Part shown: positions 1 to 8,270 of the stretch, piece by piece
Layout: each line of letters opens with the position of its first letter
How positions within the stretch are numbered: the stretch's first letter is position 1
Source of the DNA: Prorocentrum cordatum
Lineage: Eukaryota; Sar; Dinophyceae; Prorocentrales; Prorocentraceae
Assembly (NCBI GenBank): GCA_963575745.1
Contig: CAUYUJ010002711.1
Span: forward strand, 1-42,500
DNA length: 42,500 bases
Direction: 5' to 3'
Translations under genes and position numbers: made by a program
Notes under the pieces: model-generated
The model's input: the letters and a program-made list of their open reading frames with translations, nothing else
Databases searched by the model: none
What the model was told of the DNA's origin: nothing

Positions 1-70
1 GACCTCACCGGGGCGCCAGGGCTCGTTGGGACCAGACGCCCCGCTTTTTGCGCTTTCTCCGAGAGGCGAG

Positions 71-128
71 GGAGGAGGAGGAGGAGCAGGAGGAGGAGGA
101 GGAGGAGGAGGAGGAGGAGGAGGAGGAA

Positions 129-164
<36 letters not shown>
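71..164. repeat. AGG and CAG microsatellites
   Basis: An almost pure (AGG)n run at 71-127 is followed directly by a (CAG)n run at 132-164. Both lack stop codons in most frames, so the reading frames that cross them on either strand are artefacts. Confidence 0.95.
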
Positions 165-165
<1 letters not shown>

Positions 166-896
166 GGAGGCGGGAGAGAACAGGAGCAAGAGGACACGGC
201 GCATGAGGATCAGCAGAGTAGGATGCGGAGGAGCAGAAGGAGGAGCGGCACCGGCAGTAGGAGCAGGAGAAGGAGCAGGGATAAGTGCGGGAAGGAAGGA
301 GGGAGGAGGCGTTGGAGGAGGAGTGGGGAGTCGGATCAGGATGCGGGTGAGAATGACGATGACGATGAGCAGTAACCGCGGCAGATGAGGCAGCGGAGGT
401 GGAGGGGGCTACGGATACGTGCATGGGGGGCTATTGATACAGCTGGCCGCGTTGCCTGTGGCGTGGGCCAGATGGGGCGCCCCGGCTTCTGAGAGCGGTC
501 CAGCGTGTTTGACGCCGCTTGGGCTCGGAGCGGGGCAGGGCGTGGCAGTCGCAGTCGTGGTCGCGACGTGGTCACGAAGTGGCCGTGGGGGCCCAGGCGA
601 TGGGCGTCGCGAGGGCAGCCACAGCGCCAGGGTCGTGGGCCGACCATCCCCGCGCAGGTGGCAAGGGCAGGTGGGGGGGTGGCCACGGTCGCAGCCCGAG
701 CTCGTGCCGAGGAGCTCCTCGCTCCCCGCCGGGGAGCCCGTGGCCTTCCGAGCACCCTCGCGCGCGCGCGGCGCCCGCCCTGGCACGAGCCTGGCAGCAC
801 ACCAAGGCGAGCGAGGCTTCGGAGCCCAGATCTCGTCCGCCGGGGGCTCGTGGTGGGTTCCTGGGGGGGCGCCTGGGGTGCTTCTGGATGCTCCTA
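165..896. other. GC-rich DNA, no gene recognised
   Basis: This stretch is G-rich and purine-rich up to about 400, then mixed GC-rich. Overlapping open frames exist on both strands, but they are rich in Arg, Gly, Pro and Ala, match no domain I recognise, and look like the by-product of high GC. I see no RNA gene or clear repeat pair. Confidence 0.5.
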
Positions 897-1026
897 GCTC
901 GGTAGGGGGAAGCATTCACACAGACACAACGAATCGCCGGTCCCCCCGGAAGGTATGGGAAAAGAGGGGAAGTGGGGGGGAGACGAAGGCCCAGAAGGTC
1001 CCGTGAAAGTATGGGGAAGCCTGGGA
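897..1026 (+). repeat. Dispersed segment Q, copy 1
   Basis: About 130 bp that match, in inverse orientation, the DNA at 15808-15945. Shared landmarks in order are AGGGGGAA, ACACAGACAC, GGTATGGGAAA (or AGTATGGGAAA), GGGGAAG and CCTGGGAT. No terminal inverted repeats were seen, so the element class is unknown. Confidence 0.6.
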
Positions 1027-1074
1027 TCTGTGTGTGTGTGTGTGTCTGTGTGTCTGTGTGTCTGTCTGTCTGTG

Positions 1075-1129
<55 letters not shown>

Positions 1130-1153
1130 TTGTTTGTGTTTGTGTGTGTGTCC
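1027..1153. repeat. TG and TGTC microsatellite
   Basis: A (TG)n run grades into (TGTC)n and back to (TG)n. The Val-Cys-Leu-Ser and Asp-Arg-Gln-Thr frames across it are repeat artefacts. Confidence 0.95.
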
Positions 1154-1335
1154 CTGGGCCCCCCTGCTTGCCCAGACGTTTTTGCGGCTGCCCAGCCCTC
1201 GCCGCCCAGGAGGCGAAGCGGCTGCGGCGCTGCGCTCTCTCCCCGCGCGCGCGCTGGCGCTGGGGCGCTCGTGGGTGGCTTCCGCGTCTCGGCTGCGCGC
1301 TGGGGCGGCCCCTCGCCGGAGCATGCCTCCTACTT
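1154..1335. other. GC-rich spacer
   Basis: GC-rich DNA between the microsatellite and the first MITE-B copy. No feature recognised. Confidence 0.4.
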
Positions 1336-1651
1336 GGCATCGCTCGGGCGTGTGGATTTTTTTCCCACGGCGAGGACCATCGAGGAGCATCCTTGATCAT
1401 TTGGCGAAAGGTCAAAGGCAGAAGAAACGCCCCTACCCTGGTTTACGAGGCGCTGTGCTCTGAAACTCCTGTGGGCTGATAGGGTAAACCCTGCGTGATG
1501 TGCCGCGTCCTGGCGGCTCTAGGCTTTAGGGGTTCCCAGGAGGTTTACAGACCACGCACTTGTAATCCAGGGTAGGGTCGTTTTTCATCCCTCAAAAAAA
1601 ACCACGCACGAAACCGAAAAAAGCACAGGAAATGGACGTCTGAGCGATGGC
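1336..1651. mobile_element. MITE-B copy 1, split by a nested element
   Basis: The left terminus GGCATCGCTCGG (1336) and the right terminus TGAGCGATGGCC (ending 1651) are inverted copies of each other. Between them are the family-typical inner blocks CGAGGACCATCGAGGAGCAT and ACCACGCACGAAACC. The same element is intact at 3063-3190 (about 128 bp) and 40469-40592. This copy is about 316 bp because another inverted-repeat element has inserted between TTGGCGAA and ACCACGCACG. No protein is encoded, so it is a non-autonomous element, with ends resembling a DNA transposon by inference. Confidence 0.8.
1421..1590. mobile_element. Element D, nested inside MITE-B
   Basis: The termini GAAACGCCCCTACCCTGG (from about 1424) and CCAGGGTAGGGTCGTTTTTC (1567-1586) form an imperfect inverted repeat of about 18-20 bp. 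The element sits exactly where uninterrupted MITE-B copies have continuous sequence, so it inserted after that copy. No clear target-site duplication was seen; the left side has GTCAAAGGCA and the right side ATCCCTCAAAA. Confidence 0.7.
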
Positions 1652-1838
1652 CAGCCCATCGGTGCGGGCCCGCAGGGCCGCCTCCTCGGGCCCGACCGGG
1701 CCCGCGCGCCCGGGCTCTGCCCCCACCCCCGCGGCCCCCGGAGGCCGGTCTCCGGAGTCGGCCCCGCGCAGAGGAGGGTACACGCCGGTCGTTGAAGGCA
1801 GGTGTTTCTGGATTCCCAGATCCCAATCTACTTCAATC
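1652..1838. other. GC-rich spacer
   Basis: Spacer between MITE-B copy 1 and MITE-A copy 1. No feature recognised. Confidence 0.4.
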
Positions 1839-2006
1839 GGGGGTGGACAGAACCCCCAGCAGTGACACGTCGATTAGTGAATTGTCCGTTTTCGATTCTC
1901 GAGAGGGCGCCGTGGCCGTTATTTTCCAGGCTTGCGCCCGCCAGGTTTCGGCCTCAGGTCGTTTTCACTAAACCACGTTTTACTAAAGGGGGGTCTGTCC
2001 ATCCCC
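1839..2006. mobile_element. MITE-A copy 1
   Basis: This element of about 168 bp starts GGGGTGGACAGAACCCCC and ends GGGGGGTCTGTCCATCCCC, which are inverted copies of each other. The interior has ATTAGTGAATTGTCCG, CTCGAGAGGGCGCCGTGGCC and an A/T-richer right part with TTTACTAAA. A close second copy lies at 2754-2920 and a diverged third at 15246-15410. No coding capacity and no obvious target-site duplication. Confidence 0.8.
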
Positions 2007-2116
2007 GAAAGAATCGACACGCGTTTGCTGTGTTTTGTCATTCCCTGGGGGGGCCTGGACTCAGTCAACGTAATCCGCCCTCCTGCTTCATGTTTTTACC
2101 TACTTCTTCCGACCGA

Positions 2117-2730
2117 CGTGTAAGCATGCGCGATAAGGATGCAAGGGCCCTGGAATGCCACTTCGAAGCTTCTGGGCGCGGTGCGGCCAACGAGACTGGC
2201 GAGGGACGGGCCGCAGAGGCAAGGATTGCAAGGGTACCCTCGGGAAGGTTGCCCATCCTTGCTGTGCGGGTTGACTGCAGGGGGACGGGGGAAGGCTGCT
2301 CGGAAGTACCCCGCTCCTCTGCTTCCCAGCAGTCGGGGGCCCTGTCTGCACAGCCGACCCGCAGAGGAAGGACGGGCATCCTTCCCAATGGCACCCTTGC
2401 ATTATGATGTTCCAACTTATGTTAGCCTTGACCACCAGAAAGAATTTCGAGCGCCAGAAAAGTACCCCAAAACTGAAGGTTTTCACGTGTCGGGCCCTGG
2501 GAGACACTCGTCCGACACTGTTTCGACACTCTTTTAACACTTCTCCGGGTGCTCGAAATTATTTCTGGGATGCGGTCCTTAAGTAGGATGGGAACAGCAT
2601 GACCCTTGCATCCTTGCCTCCTCGGTCCATCCTTCACCACTCTCGTTGGCCGCACCCCGTCGAAATGCTTCGACAGGTCTGCCAAGGCCCTTGCATCCTT
2701 GTCGCGCATCCGTGTGATGCGGGCCGACTG
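2117..2730. repeat. Composite inverted repeat built from segment S
   Basis: The outer arms 2117-2235 and about 2600-2730 are inverted copies, sharing CTCGTTGGCCGCACC, GGCCCTTGCATCCTT and TCGCGCATxCxT on opposite strands. A second pair, 2229-2260 against 2369-2400 (GCAAGGGT and ACCCTTGC ends), forms an inner hairpin. A third pair, about 2432-2460 against 2545-2572, shares CCAGAAAxAATTTCGAGC in inverted form. The arrangement suggests repeated nested insertion or a large fold-back element. A further forward piece of segment S occurs around 3274-3311 and 3467-3500. Confidence 0.65.
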
Positions 2731-2753
2731 GGGCCGGTGCCTCCTAAGAATCA

Positions 2754-2920
2754 GGGGTGGACAGAACCCCCAACAGTGACACGTCGAGTAGTGAATTGTC
2801 CGTTTCCGGTTCTCGAGAGGACGCCGTGGCCGCTATTTTTCAGGCTTGCGCCCGCCAGGTTTGGGCCTCAGGTCGTTTTCACTAAACCACGTTTTACTAA
2901 AGGGGGGTCTGTCCATCCCC
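2754..2920. mobile_element. MITE-A copy 2
   Basis: About 167 bp with the same ends as copy 1 (GGGGTGGACAGAACCCCC and GGGGGGTCTGTCCATCCCC) and nearly the same interior, including CGCCCGCCAGGTTTxGGCCT and TTTTCACTAAACCACG. Only about ten base differences from copy 1 were noticed, so the two are relatively young. Confidence 0.85.
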
Positions 2921-3062
2921 GAAAGACGCAGCCTCCTTCTAAGAAGCCCTCCCCCCTCCCCACGGCGCCCCCCTCGTGCGCGCCGCAAGCAGGGGCCGAG
3001 GCCGACGAGAATATCAAGCCGCTCCAGGGCGTGCCGGAGCGCACTGGCAGCGTCCTGGGCTT

Positions 3063-3190
3063 GGCATCGCTCGGACGTGTGCATTTTTCCTCCGACGAGG
3101 ACCATCGAGGAGCATCCTTGATCATTTGGCGAACAAAGACCACGCACGAAACCAAACAAAAACACAGGGAATGGACGTCCGAGCGATGGC
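3063..3190. mobile_element. MITE-B copy 2, intact
   Basis: The ends GGCATCGCTCGGACGT and ACGTCCGAGCGATGGC are perfect inverted repeats over about 14 bp. The interior carries CGAGGACCATCGAGGAGCAT, TTGATCATTTGGCGAA and CCACGCACGAAACC in uninterrupted order, so this serves as the empty-site reference for copy 1. Confidence 0.85.
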
Positions 3191-3311
3191 GAGTGGGGCA
3201 CGCTCTTGGAGGGCCGCGGCGCCCGAGCGAGCCGGCCTCCGGACCCCCCGGGCCCTCAGGGAGTCTCGATGCACAGTCAGGACGGGCAGCCTTCCCAAGG
3301 GTACCCTTGCC

Positions 3312-3466
3312 TTAAGTCGGGCGTGTCCCTCTGCAGGGGGAGTATTCAAAAATAGTCAAAAAATAGTCTGGGGACATTTTTTAAAAATCTATTTTGAGCA
3401 TTTGGGGGATATTTTTGAGTATTGTTTCTCCAAAAATCCCACTGTAGGGGGACACGCCCGACTGAA
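3312..3466. mobile_element. MITE-C copy 1 with 9-bp flanking repeats
   Basis: The left end TTAAGTCGGGCGTGTCCC and right end GGGACACGCCCGACTGAA (the latter with one extra G nearby) are inverted repeats with one mismatch in 18. The interior is A/T-rich (TCAAAAATAGTC, TAGTCTGGGGACA). ACCCTTGCC stands on both sides, at 3303-3311 and 3467-3475. It looks like a 9-bp target duplication of the Mutator type, but the host segment S elsewhere already has ACCCTTGCA followed by ATCCTTGCC, so the repeat may be older than the insertion. Confidence 0.8.
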
Positions 3467-3517
3467 ACCCTTGCCCCTTCGGCCCATCCTCAGAGATTCT
3501 CGATGTATCCTCTCGAG

Positions 3518-3768
3518 GATTTTCAGGGCTGGGTTTCTTGTGATGGTTTCTTGCGGCCGCGTCCGCTGTGCATAGGGCACCAGCCGTGGAGCGCCACCCA
3601 TGGCACGTGCCAAGGAACACCCTGCTTGCCTCCAGGGTGCCCTGGGTTTCTTGGGTCTCGATGGTTTTGCCACGGAAAGCGTGACGTTCCCACACCAAAA
3701 AAACGATGGACGTGCTGGGATCTCAGGGTTGGGTTTTTTTTCTGGAAGGTTTCTTGTGGTCGAGCTCC
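3518..3768. repeat. Direct repeat pair of about 45 bp
   Basis: Two related stretches near 3522-3565 and 3722-3768 share CAGGGxTGGGTTT, GGTTTCTTG and CGxxCTCC landmarks. Between them lies mixed-sequence DNA with a third weak TGGGTTTCTTGGG. No gene was recognised here. Confidence 0.4.
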
Positions 3769-3798
3769 TACTGTATCCTCGTCCTGGCGACGTCTTAT

Positions 3799-3965
3799 CT
3801 GAGTCACGCCTGCCCAGGTTACAGGAGGAGCATTCACAACAAACAGTACAAGAAAATCGTCCGGGGACGATGCTTCGACCATGGTGGACCACTTTTAAGA
3901 TATTTGCTTGACTGCTTAACAAAAATACTCCAACATCCGCCTGTGGGAGGACACGCCCGACGGAA
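3799..3965. mobile_element. MITE-C copy 2, diverged
   Basis: The right end GGACACGCCCGACGGAA is well kept. The left end is eroded (GAGTCACGCCTGCCC). The interior landmarks ACAGGAKGA, CCGGGGACGATxxxT and AACATCCGCCTGTGG match the copy at 5443-5608. No flanking duplication was found. Confidence 0.6.
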
Positions 3966-4430
3966 GCCCAGGGCCGCTCCTGGGTGCAGCCGACCGTCGC
4001 CGCGGCGACCTGCGGCACCGCACGGCCCCGCTCCGCCGCCGGCCGCTCCGTGGCCGCTGGCGTCGGGGCTCTGCGCCGCCGCGGCGGCCGCGGGCCGCGC
4101 GCGACGGGCGCCGCAGCGCCGCGCGGCGCGGGGGGCCCTGGTCGCGGGGGGGCCGAAATCGCCGAGCCGACGACGACGACGGCGGCGGCAACACGGAGAC
4201 GACGGCGGCGCCGTCGCCGCCGACGACGACGACGACGACGACGGCGGTGGCGGATGCGCCGCCGACGACGACGAGGAGGAACGCAGGGGGGGGCTCCTGC
4301 GGGCCGCCCGCGGCGCGCGCATCCTCGCTGGGCTTCGCCGCGGCGGCTCGCGAGATCTCCGCGAGCAGCGCGCCGAGCGTGGCGCAGCGTCGCCGGCGCC
4401 CCCTGCTCGCAAACGCTCAGGAGCAATAAC
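3966..4430. repeat. GC-rich block with GAC/GCC microsatellite
   Basis: A GC-dense stretch with imperfect (GAC)n, (GGC)n and (GCC)n at about 4167-4280. Poly-Arg, poly-Asp and poly-Ala frames on both strands reflect the triplet repeat. No gene recognised. Confidence 0.75.
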
Positions 4431-4492
4431 ACGTCTTCCTGGGTGTGATGGGTCGTAAATCCCCCGCGGCGGATCCAGGCCACCTGCGAGTA

Positions 4493-4669
4493 CAGTCGGG
4501 GCCCTGCAGAAGGAACCCTTTTCGTTGGGGAGGGGCTCCGCGTTCCTTAAGTGCTTCACAGCTTGCCTCAGGTTTTCCTTATGTTTTCGATAGGAAATCG
4601 AAGCTTAACTTATGGAAAAAGGGGGCCTCGTTCGTTATGTAGGGCTCCTTAGGTCAACGCCCCGACTGT
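4493..4669. mobile_element. Element H (short inverted-terminal element)
   Basis: The termini CAGTCGGGGC and GCCCCGACTG are perfect 10-bp inverted repeats. Just inside, AAGGAACCC is matched in inverted form by GGGCTCCTT. CTGCGAGTA occurs at 4484-4492 and again at 4677-4685, a possible 9-bp flank, although the right one lies 7 bp beyond the terminal repeat. Single copy in this window, so family status is inferred. Confidence 0.45.
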
Positions 4670-4756
4670 AGTACCTCTGCGAGTAGTGGAACGCGCTCTT
4701 TCTACGGAAGCTGCGCAGCGGACGCTGCAGCGATGTTCGAGGAAGAAGAATCTCAC

Positions 4757-4932
4757 CAGAGACAAGAGTACCACTACCACCAGCTATAGGGGGGTGGCTG
4801 TCCCATCCTCTCGAGCTGGTGGCACCCTGTTCCGGGCACGCCTCCAGAGAGATCCCGGAAGGAAGTGCCACCAGCTCGAGAGGAGGGGGCGGCCACCCCC
4901 CTAGCTGGTGGTAGTGGTACTTTGTCTCTCTG
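4757..4932. mobile_element. Near-perfect fold-back palindrome FB1
   Basis: The arms 4757-4836 and 4854-4932 are about 80 nt each and close to 90% complementary by eye, with a loop of about 17 nt (4837-4853). Both arms share TACCACTACCACCAGC, GGGGGGTGGC and CTCTCGAGCTGGTGGCAC in inverted order, and the ends are CAGAGA and TCTCTG. A transcript from either strand would form one long hairpin. No target-site duplication is evident. Confidence 0.85.
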
Positions 4933-5212
4933 AACAATCGAGTTAAAACACCCCGACCTCGACAAGTGGTGTTTACTAAACGGCCCGGTGCGTTTACTAA
5001 ACAGCCGGGCCTTCTTCGATAACACCTTCCCTGACCCTGGGCGGCGAGCGAGGGGGGGAAGTGGAGAAGGCCTTCTCAAAAGGCAGCGGGGCTTCTCAGT
5101 AGGTCTCTGGCTGGTGTTTTCGGGGAAGGCTCAGACAACTTTCAGAAGGCCGGGGGACTTCCGAGCCTTCTGAGAAGGCCCGCCCCTTCTCGCTTCCCCA
5201 CCGGGCTCGCCG

Positions 5213-5395
5213 CCGAAGCAACGGCATGAGCATAAACGTTCAGAGGTCCGCGCGGATTTCTTGGATCGTCGCTGGAGCCCCCTGGCGGCGCCTCTGGCGC
5301 CGCCCCTGGCGCAGTCTGCGCGCCAGGGAGGGAGCCCAGCGCCGATCCAGTGAATCAGCGCGGACCACCGAAAGTTCATGTGTATGTCACTGTCT
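5213..5395. mobile_element. Fold-back element FB2
   Basis: The arms 5213-5292 and 5316-5395 are inverted copies at roughly three-quarters identity, with shared pieces GGTCCGCGC, TGGATCG and GCGCTGG. The centre has its own small stem, GGCGGCGCC against GGCGCCGCC. Short GAAGGC-type stems also lie just upstream (about 5135-5190). It is older than FB1 by its mismatches. Confidence 0.65.
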
Positions 5396-5442
5396 TCTCT
5401 TCTACATGCGGTCAAGATGCCGAAGCAATGACCATTTTGAGG

Positions 5443-5608
5443 TTAAGTCGGGCGTGTCCCTCTACAGGATGAATTTTCAAAAATTGGTCACACATAGTCT
5501 GGGGACGATCTGTGGCGCATTTGTTGGGATTCTTTCTATAAGTATGTCTTGAACATCTTTTAACTCTCTCGTCGAACATCCGCCTGTGGAAGGACAGGCC
5601 CGACCGAA
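5443..5608. mobile_element. MITE-C copy 3
   Basis: The left end TTAAGTCGGGCGTGTCCC is identical to copy 1; the right end GGACAGGCCCGACCGAA has a few changes. The interior has TAGTCTGGGGACGAT and AACATCCGCCTGTGG. The 9-bp flanks are at best weakly alike (ATTTTGAGG against GTTTGGGGC). Confidence 0.8.
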
Positions 5609-6349
5609 GTTTGGGGCTCAGGGTGGGGGGGTTTTGCTTGCTGGGTCGCTCCTGGGGGACCTGCGCAGGGGACGTCCTGCGCGCAGCCGAGGCCCGCCGT
5701 GGCCAAAGAGAGAGTCCCCCTCCGCTCCCGACCCGGGGCCCTCTCTGGTAGCAGGATGCTGGCAGCTCGCGGAGGCCCGGCATCCTCCCACACGAGCGAC
5801 TCCGGGGCAACGACAGGGGGGGACAGGCACAGGGGGGAAGCATCGACCCCCAATCGCCCATTGATCGCCGACAGGGGCCCGATAGCCCCAACCTGCCCAG
5901 GAAGGTGCGGATTCACGATCGGAGGCCTATCGCCGATCTATCGGCGATGTATCGCCGATTCCAGGTCGATGCATCCCCCCCTATGCCAGTTCCCCCTACC
6001 GTTGCCCCTCAGCGACGCAAAAATCTGGCGATCGCAAACATGGATCAAGGGGGCGTGGACTAGCGGCGGATTTCCGCCGCCGAGCGAGGCAGCACCGGCC
6101 GCATTTTGAGGAGGGCACCTCCCCCGATCCATGGATTTGGCGACCGCGCGCCAAGTCCATGGATCGCTAATCCATGTTTGCGCGTCCCCGAATCTTGGGG
6201 GCCTCTCGGGGCACTTTGGGGACCTCCCGGGAGCCTCCAGGTGGCGTCCTGGATGTCTCCTGGGAGCCTTCTACCACCCCCTGCATTAAAAAGTTGAGAT
6301 CGGAGCTACACCGAAAGAACCGCATCCTGGTATTCGTCCGTCGTTCGGC
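5609..6349. other. Mixed GC-rich DNA, no gene recognised
   Basis: Open frames exist on both strands but none shows a recognisable domain. Around 5930-5970 there are short ATCGCCGAT / ATCGGCGAT palindromic repeats. From 6190 to 6280 the sequence takes on the CTTGGGGGCC style of the repeat field further on. Confidence 0.4.
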
Positions 6350-6840
6350 TTTCGAGCCGCGACTTTCGATCGGGACTGGATCCTGGGAAGTCGACGGTCG
6401 CTGTTCGACCGGACCTCTATCCTCGACCCTCGAAGTATCTGGGGCCCTCGATCCTCGATCCTCGAGCCTCGATCGAACCTCGATCATGGATGTTCGATCG
6501 GCCAGGCATTCTGGAGCCTGGAGTTTCGATCAAGCCTGGAACATCGGTTCTCGATCGTCGCTCTTCGATCGGCCATCCAGCGTCGAACTTCGACGGATCG
6601 TGGCCGCTCGATCCTGGCTCCTCGATGTCCGAACGGCCCTGGATCCTCGACCCTCGATCTCCGACCCTCAATCGCTAGGTGGTTGTCGAACTTTGATCGG
6701 CCGTGGAACCCAAAGCCTCGTTTCCGATCGATATGGGTTCGCTCTTCCACAGTCGGTCCTGGGTCATCGATCGTGTATCCTCGATCATCGATCCTGGATC
6801 GTCGATTCTGGACCGTACATCCTGGGTCAACCGCGTCGCC
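6350..6840. repeat. TCGATC-rich degenerate repeat
   Basis: The stretch is crowded with CGATC, CCTCGA, TCGATC and GGATCCT words at irregular 8-20 bp spacing, on both strands. It resembles the GATCGAT stretch at 21970-22180. All frames are open because the motif lacks stops, so the frames rich in Arg, Ser and Asp here are not taken as genes. Confidence 0.75.
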
Positions 6841-7145
6841 CCAAAATGACCCTGGGATCGAACCTCCCACAGGGGGGCCTGCGACCCGACGCGACCTCAA
6901 GATGGCCTCAAGATGACTCCAAGACAAACCTGTGAACCGAACGATGCAACGGCCATCCCTGCGGACATCCGCCCAGGCGCAGATAGGACCGCGCGCGCGA
7001 GGCTGTGGCAACTGGAATCTGACTTGCACGGAGAGCATGCGACACGGAACAATCCAATACTGTGATGATAAGAGGAGAGAGTGGGAAGAGGAATAGGTCC
7101 GCGGCGTCTGTGTGAGCGTACATGAGACCAGAAACTCGAATGTCA
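6841..7145. other. No feature recognised
   Basis: Unique-looking DNA between the TCGATC stretch and the 63-80 bp tandem repeat. Confidence 0.35.
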
Positions 7146-7390
7146 GGAAGTCTCAAGCGAAATCGTCGTTTTCTGGTGGCATGAGATGCGACAAAAAGTA
7201 ATGTGTGAGGAAGTCCCACGCGAAATCGCCACTGTCTGGCGGCCTCAAAAGGGACCGGAATATTTTTTTGAGGAAGTCCCACGCGGAATCGCCACTTTCC
7301 GGTGGCATGGCAGAATTTCCGGTCGCCCTGGAAGGCGACCGGAAACTTTTTTTGAGGAAGTCCTAGGCAGAATCCCACTTTCCGGTCGGA
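7146..7390 (+). repeat. Four-copy tandem repeat (63-80 bp)
   Basis: Copies begin near 7146, 7209, 7275 and 7355. Each has GGAAGTCYCAxGCG, AATCGCCAC (or close) and TTTCCGGTGG-like DNA. The third copy is lengthened by an inverted pair, TTTCCGGTCGCC against GGCGACCGGAAA. Period changes come from these inserts. Confidence 0.75.
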
Positions 7391-7554
7391 GCCCCATTTG
7401 GCCTTTATAATATAAAAAGGGATGATGGAGGCACCGGAAACTCCGGAATTGGCAACAAATCCAACATTGTCCCGGGGCCCCGCTGCCTAACGGGAGGCAA
7501 ACCACGTCTACCTCGGCCCCTGCGGTCTCCACTTTTTAATCCAGGGGGTTGTAG
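7391..7554. other. Spacer with an A/T-rich box
   Basis: Contains TTTATAATATAAAAAGG near 7406. No gene follows at a sensible distance, so no promoter is claimed. Confidence 0.3.
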
Positions 7555-8010
7555 GGGTTTTTTTGGGGCTTCTTTGGGGCTTCTGGGTGCGCCTTGGGGG
7601 CCTCATTGGCCGTCTCAGGACGTTTCTGGTCCGTCTGACCGTCTGGTGCCGTCGGGCCTTTCGGAGCGGTTCAGGGCCATCGTGGAGGCCATCTTGGTCG
7701 TCGTGGAGTCTTCTTGGGCTGTTTTGGGACTCTTGGGCCGATCGCATCAGTGAGGCCTCTTGGGCGATCTTGAGGCCGACAATCAATGATTGTGGCCTTG
7801 GGGCCTCTTGGGCCGCCAAGGAGGCCTCTTTGGATTCTCATAGGCCATCTCAAGCCATCATTGGTGTATCTTGGGCCGCCTTGGAAACATCTTGCGGCCA
7901 CCTCGGGCTTTCTTGGGGCCATCGTGGCAGTCTTGGAGGCTTTGTTCGCCGCCTTGGAGGCAACACTGGGCCATCCTGCAGCCACCTAGAACAGAACAAG
8001 GATTGCCGAC
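7555..8010. repeat. GGCC/TCTTGG degenerate repeat field 1
   Basis: Irregular repeats of GGCC, TCTTGG and CTTGGGGCC words, 9-15 bp apart. The same style occurs at 12960-13340, 14380-14885 and weakly at 41390-41645. The frames rich in Arg, Pro and Lys on the minus strand, and in Gly, Leu and Trp on the plus strand, are by-products. Confidence 0.7.
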
Positions 8011-8019
8011 CAGGTATTT

Positions 8020-8270
8020 AGGGTAGCCTGCGGGCTGGGCCGAGACCCGACTGGGATTTTTTGCAACAATCAACGCCGTTCAAAAGTTTGGCATGCCGTG
8101 CAAGTTCGCGGCAAACCAGCAGGGGGCAGTAGATCGAAGGTGCCTACGGCCAAACCTAAGGCAGAAGTCCGGCCAAGCTATTGGCCGATGTGTTCTCTCA
8201 CCAAGAATGGGTAGTGGGAGGACGAAGGACGAACAAATAGGAAGAATGAGGAGGAGGAACAAGTGTTTTT
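8020..8270 (+). repeat. Flanking direct repeat, left copy
   Basis: GCGGGCTGGGCC (8030-8041), GCCTACGGC (8142) and GGCCAAGCTAT (8171), followed by a GAGGACGA/GAGGAGGAGGA stretch, occur in the same order at 13379-13660. Both copies follow a GGCC/TCTTGG field and lie on the two sides of the retroelement relic. They may be long terminal repeats, but the identity is low. Confidence 0.5.

Noticed and set aside
5413-5448. CCGAAGC...CATTTTGAGG...TTAAG, a possible third spliced-leader relic
   Set aside because: The match is interrupted by six extra bases, and its last part belongs to the left end of MITE-C. No coding frame follows.
7400-7430. TTTATAATATAAAAAGG as a TATA-type promoter
   Set aside because: No gene candidate follows, and dinoflagellate promoters are not known to depend on a classical TATA box.
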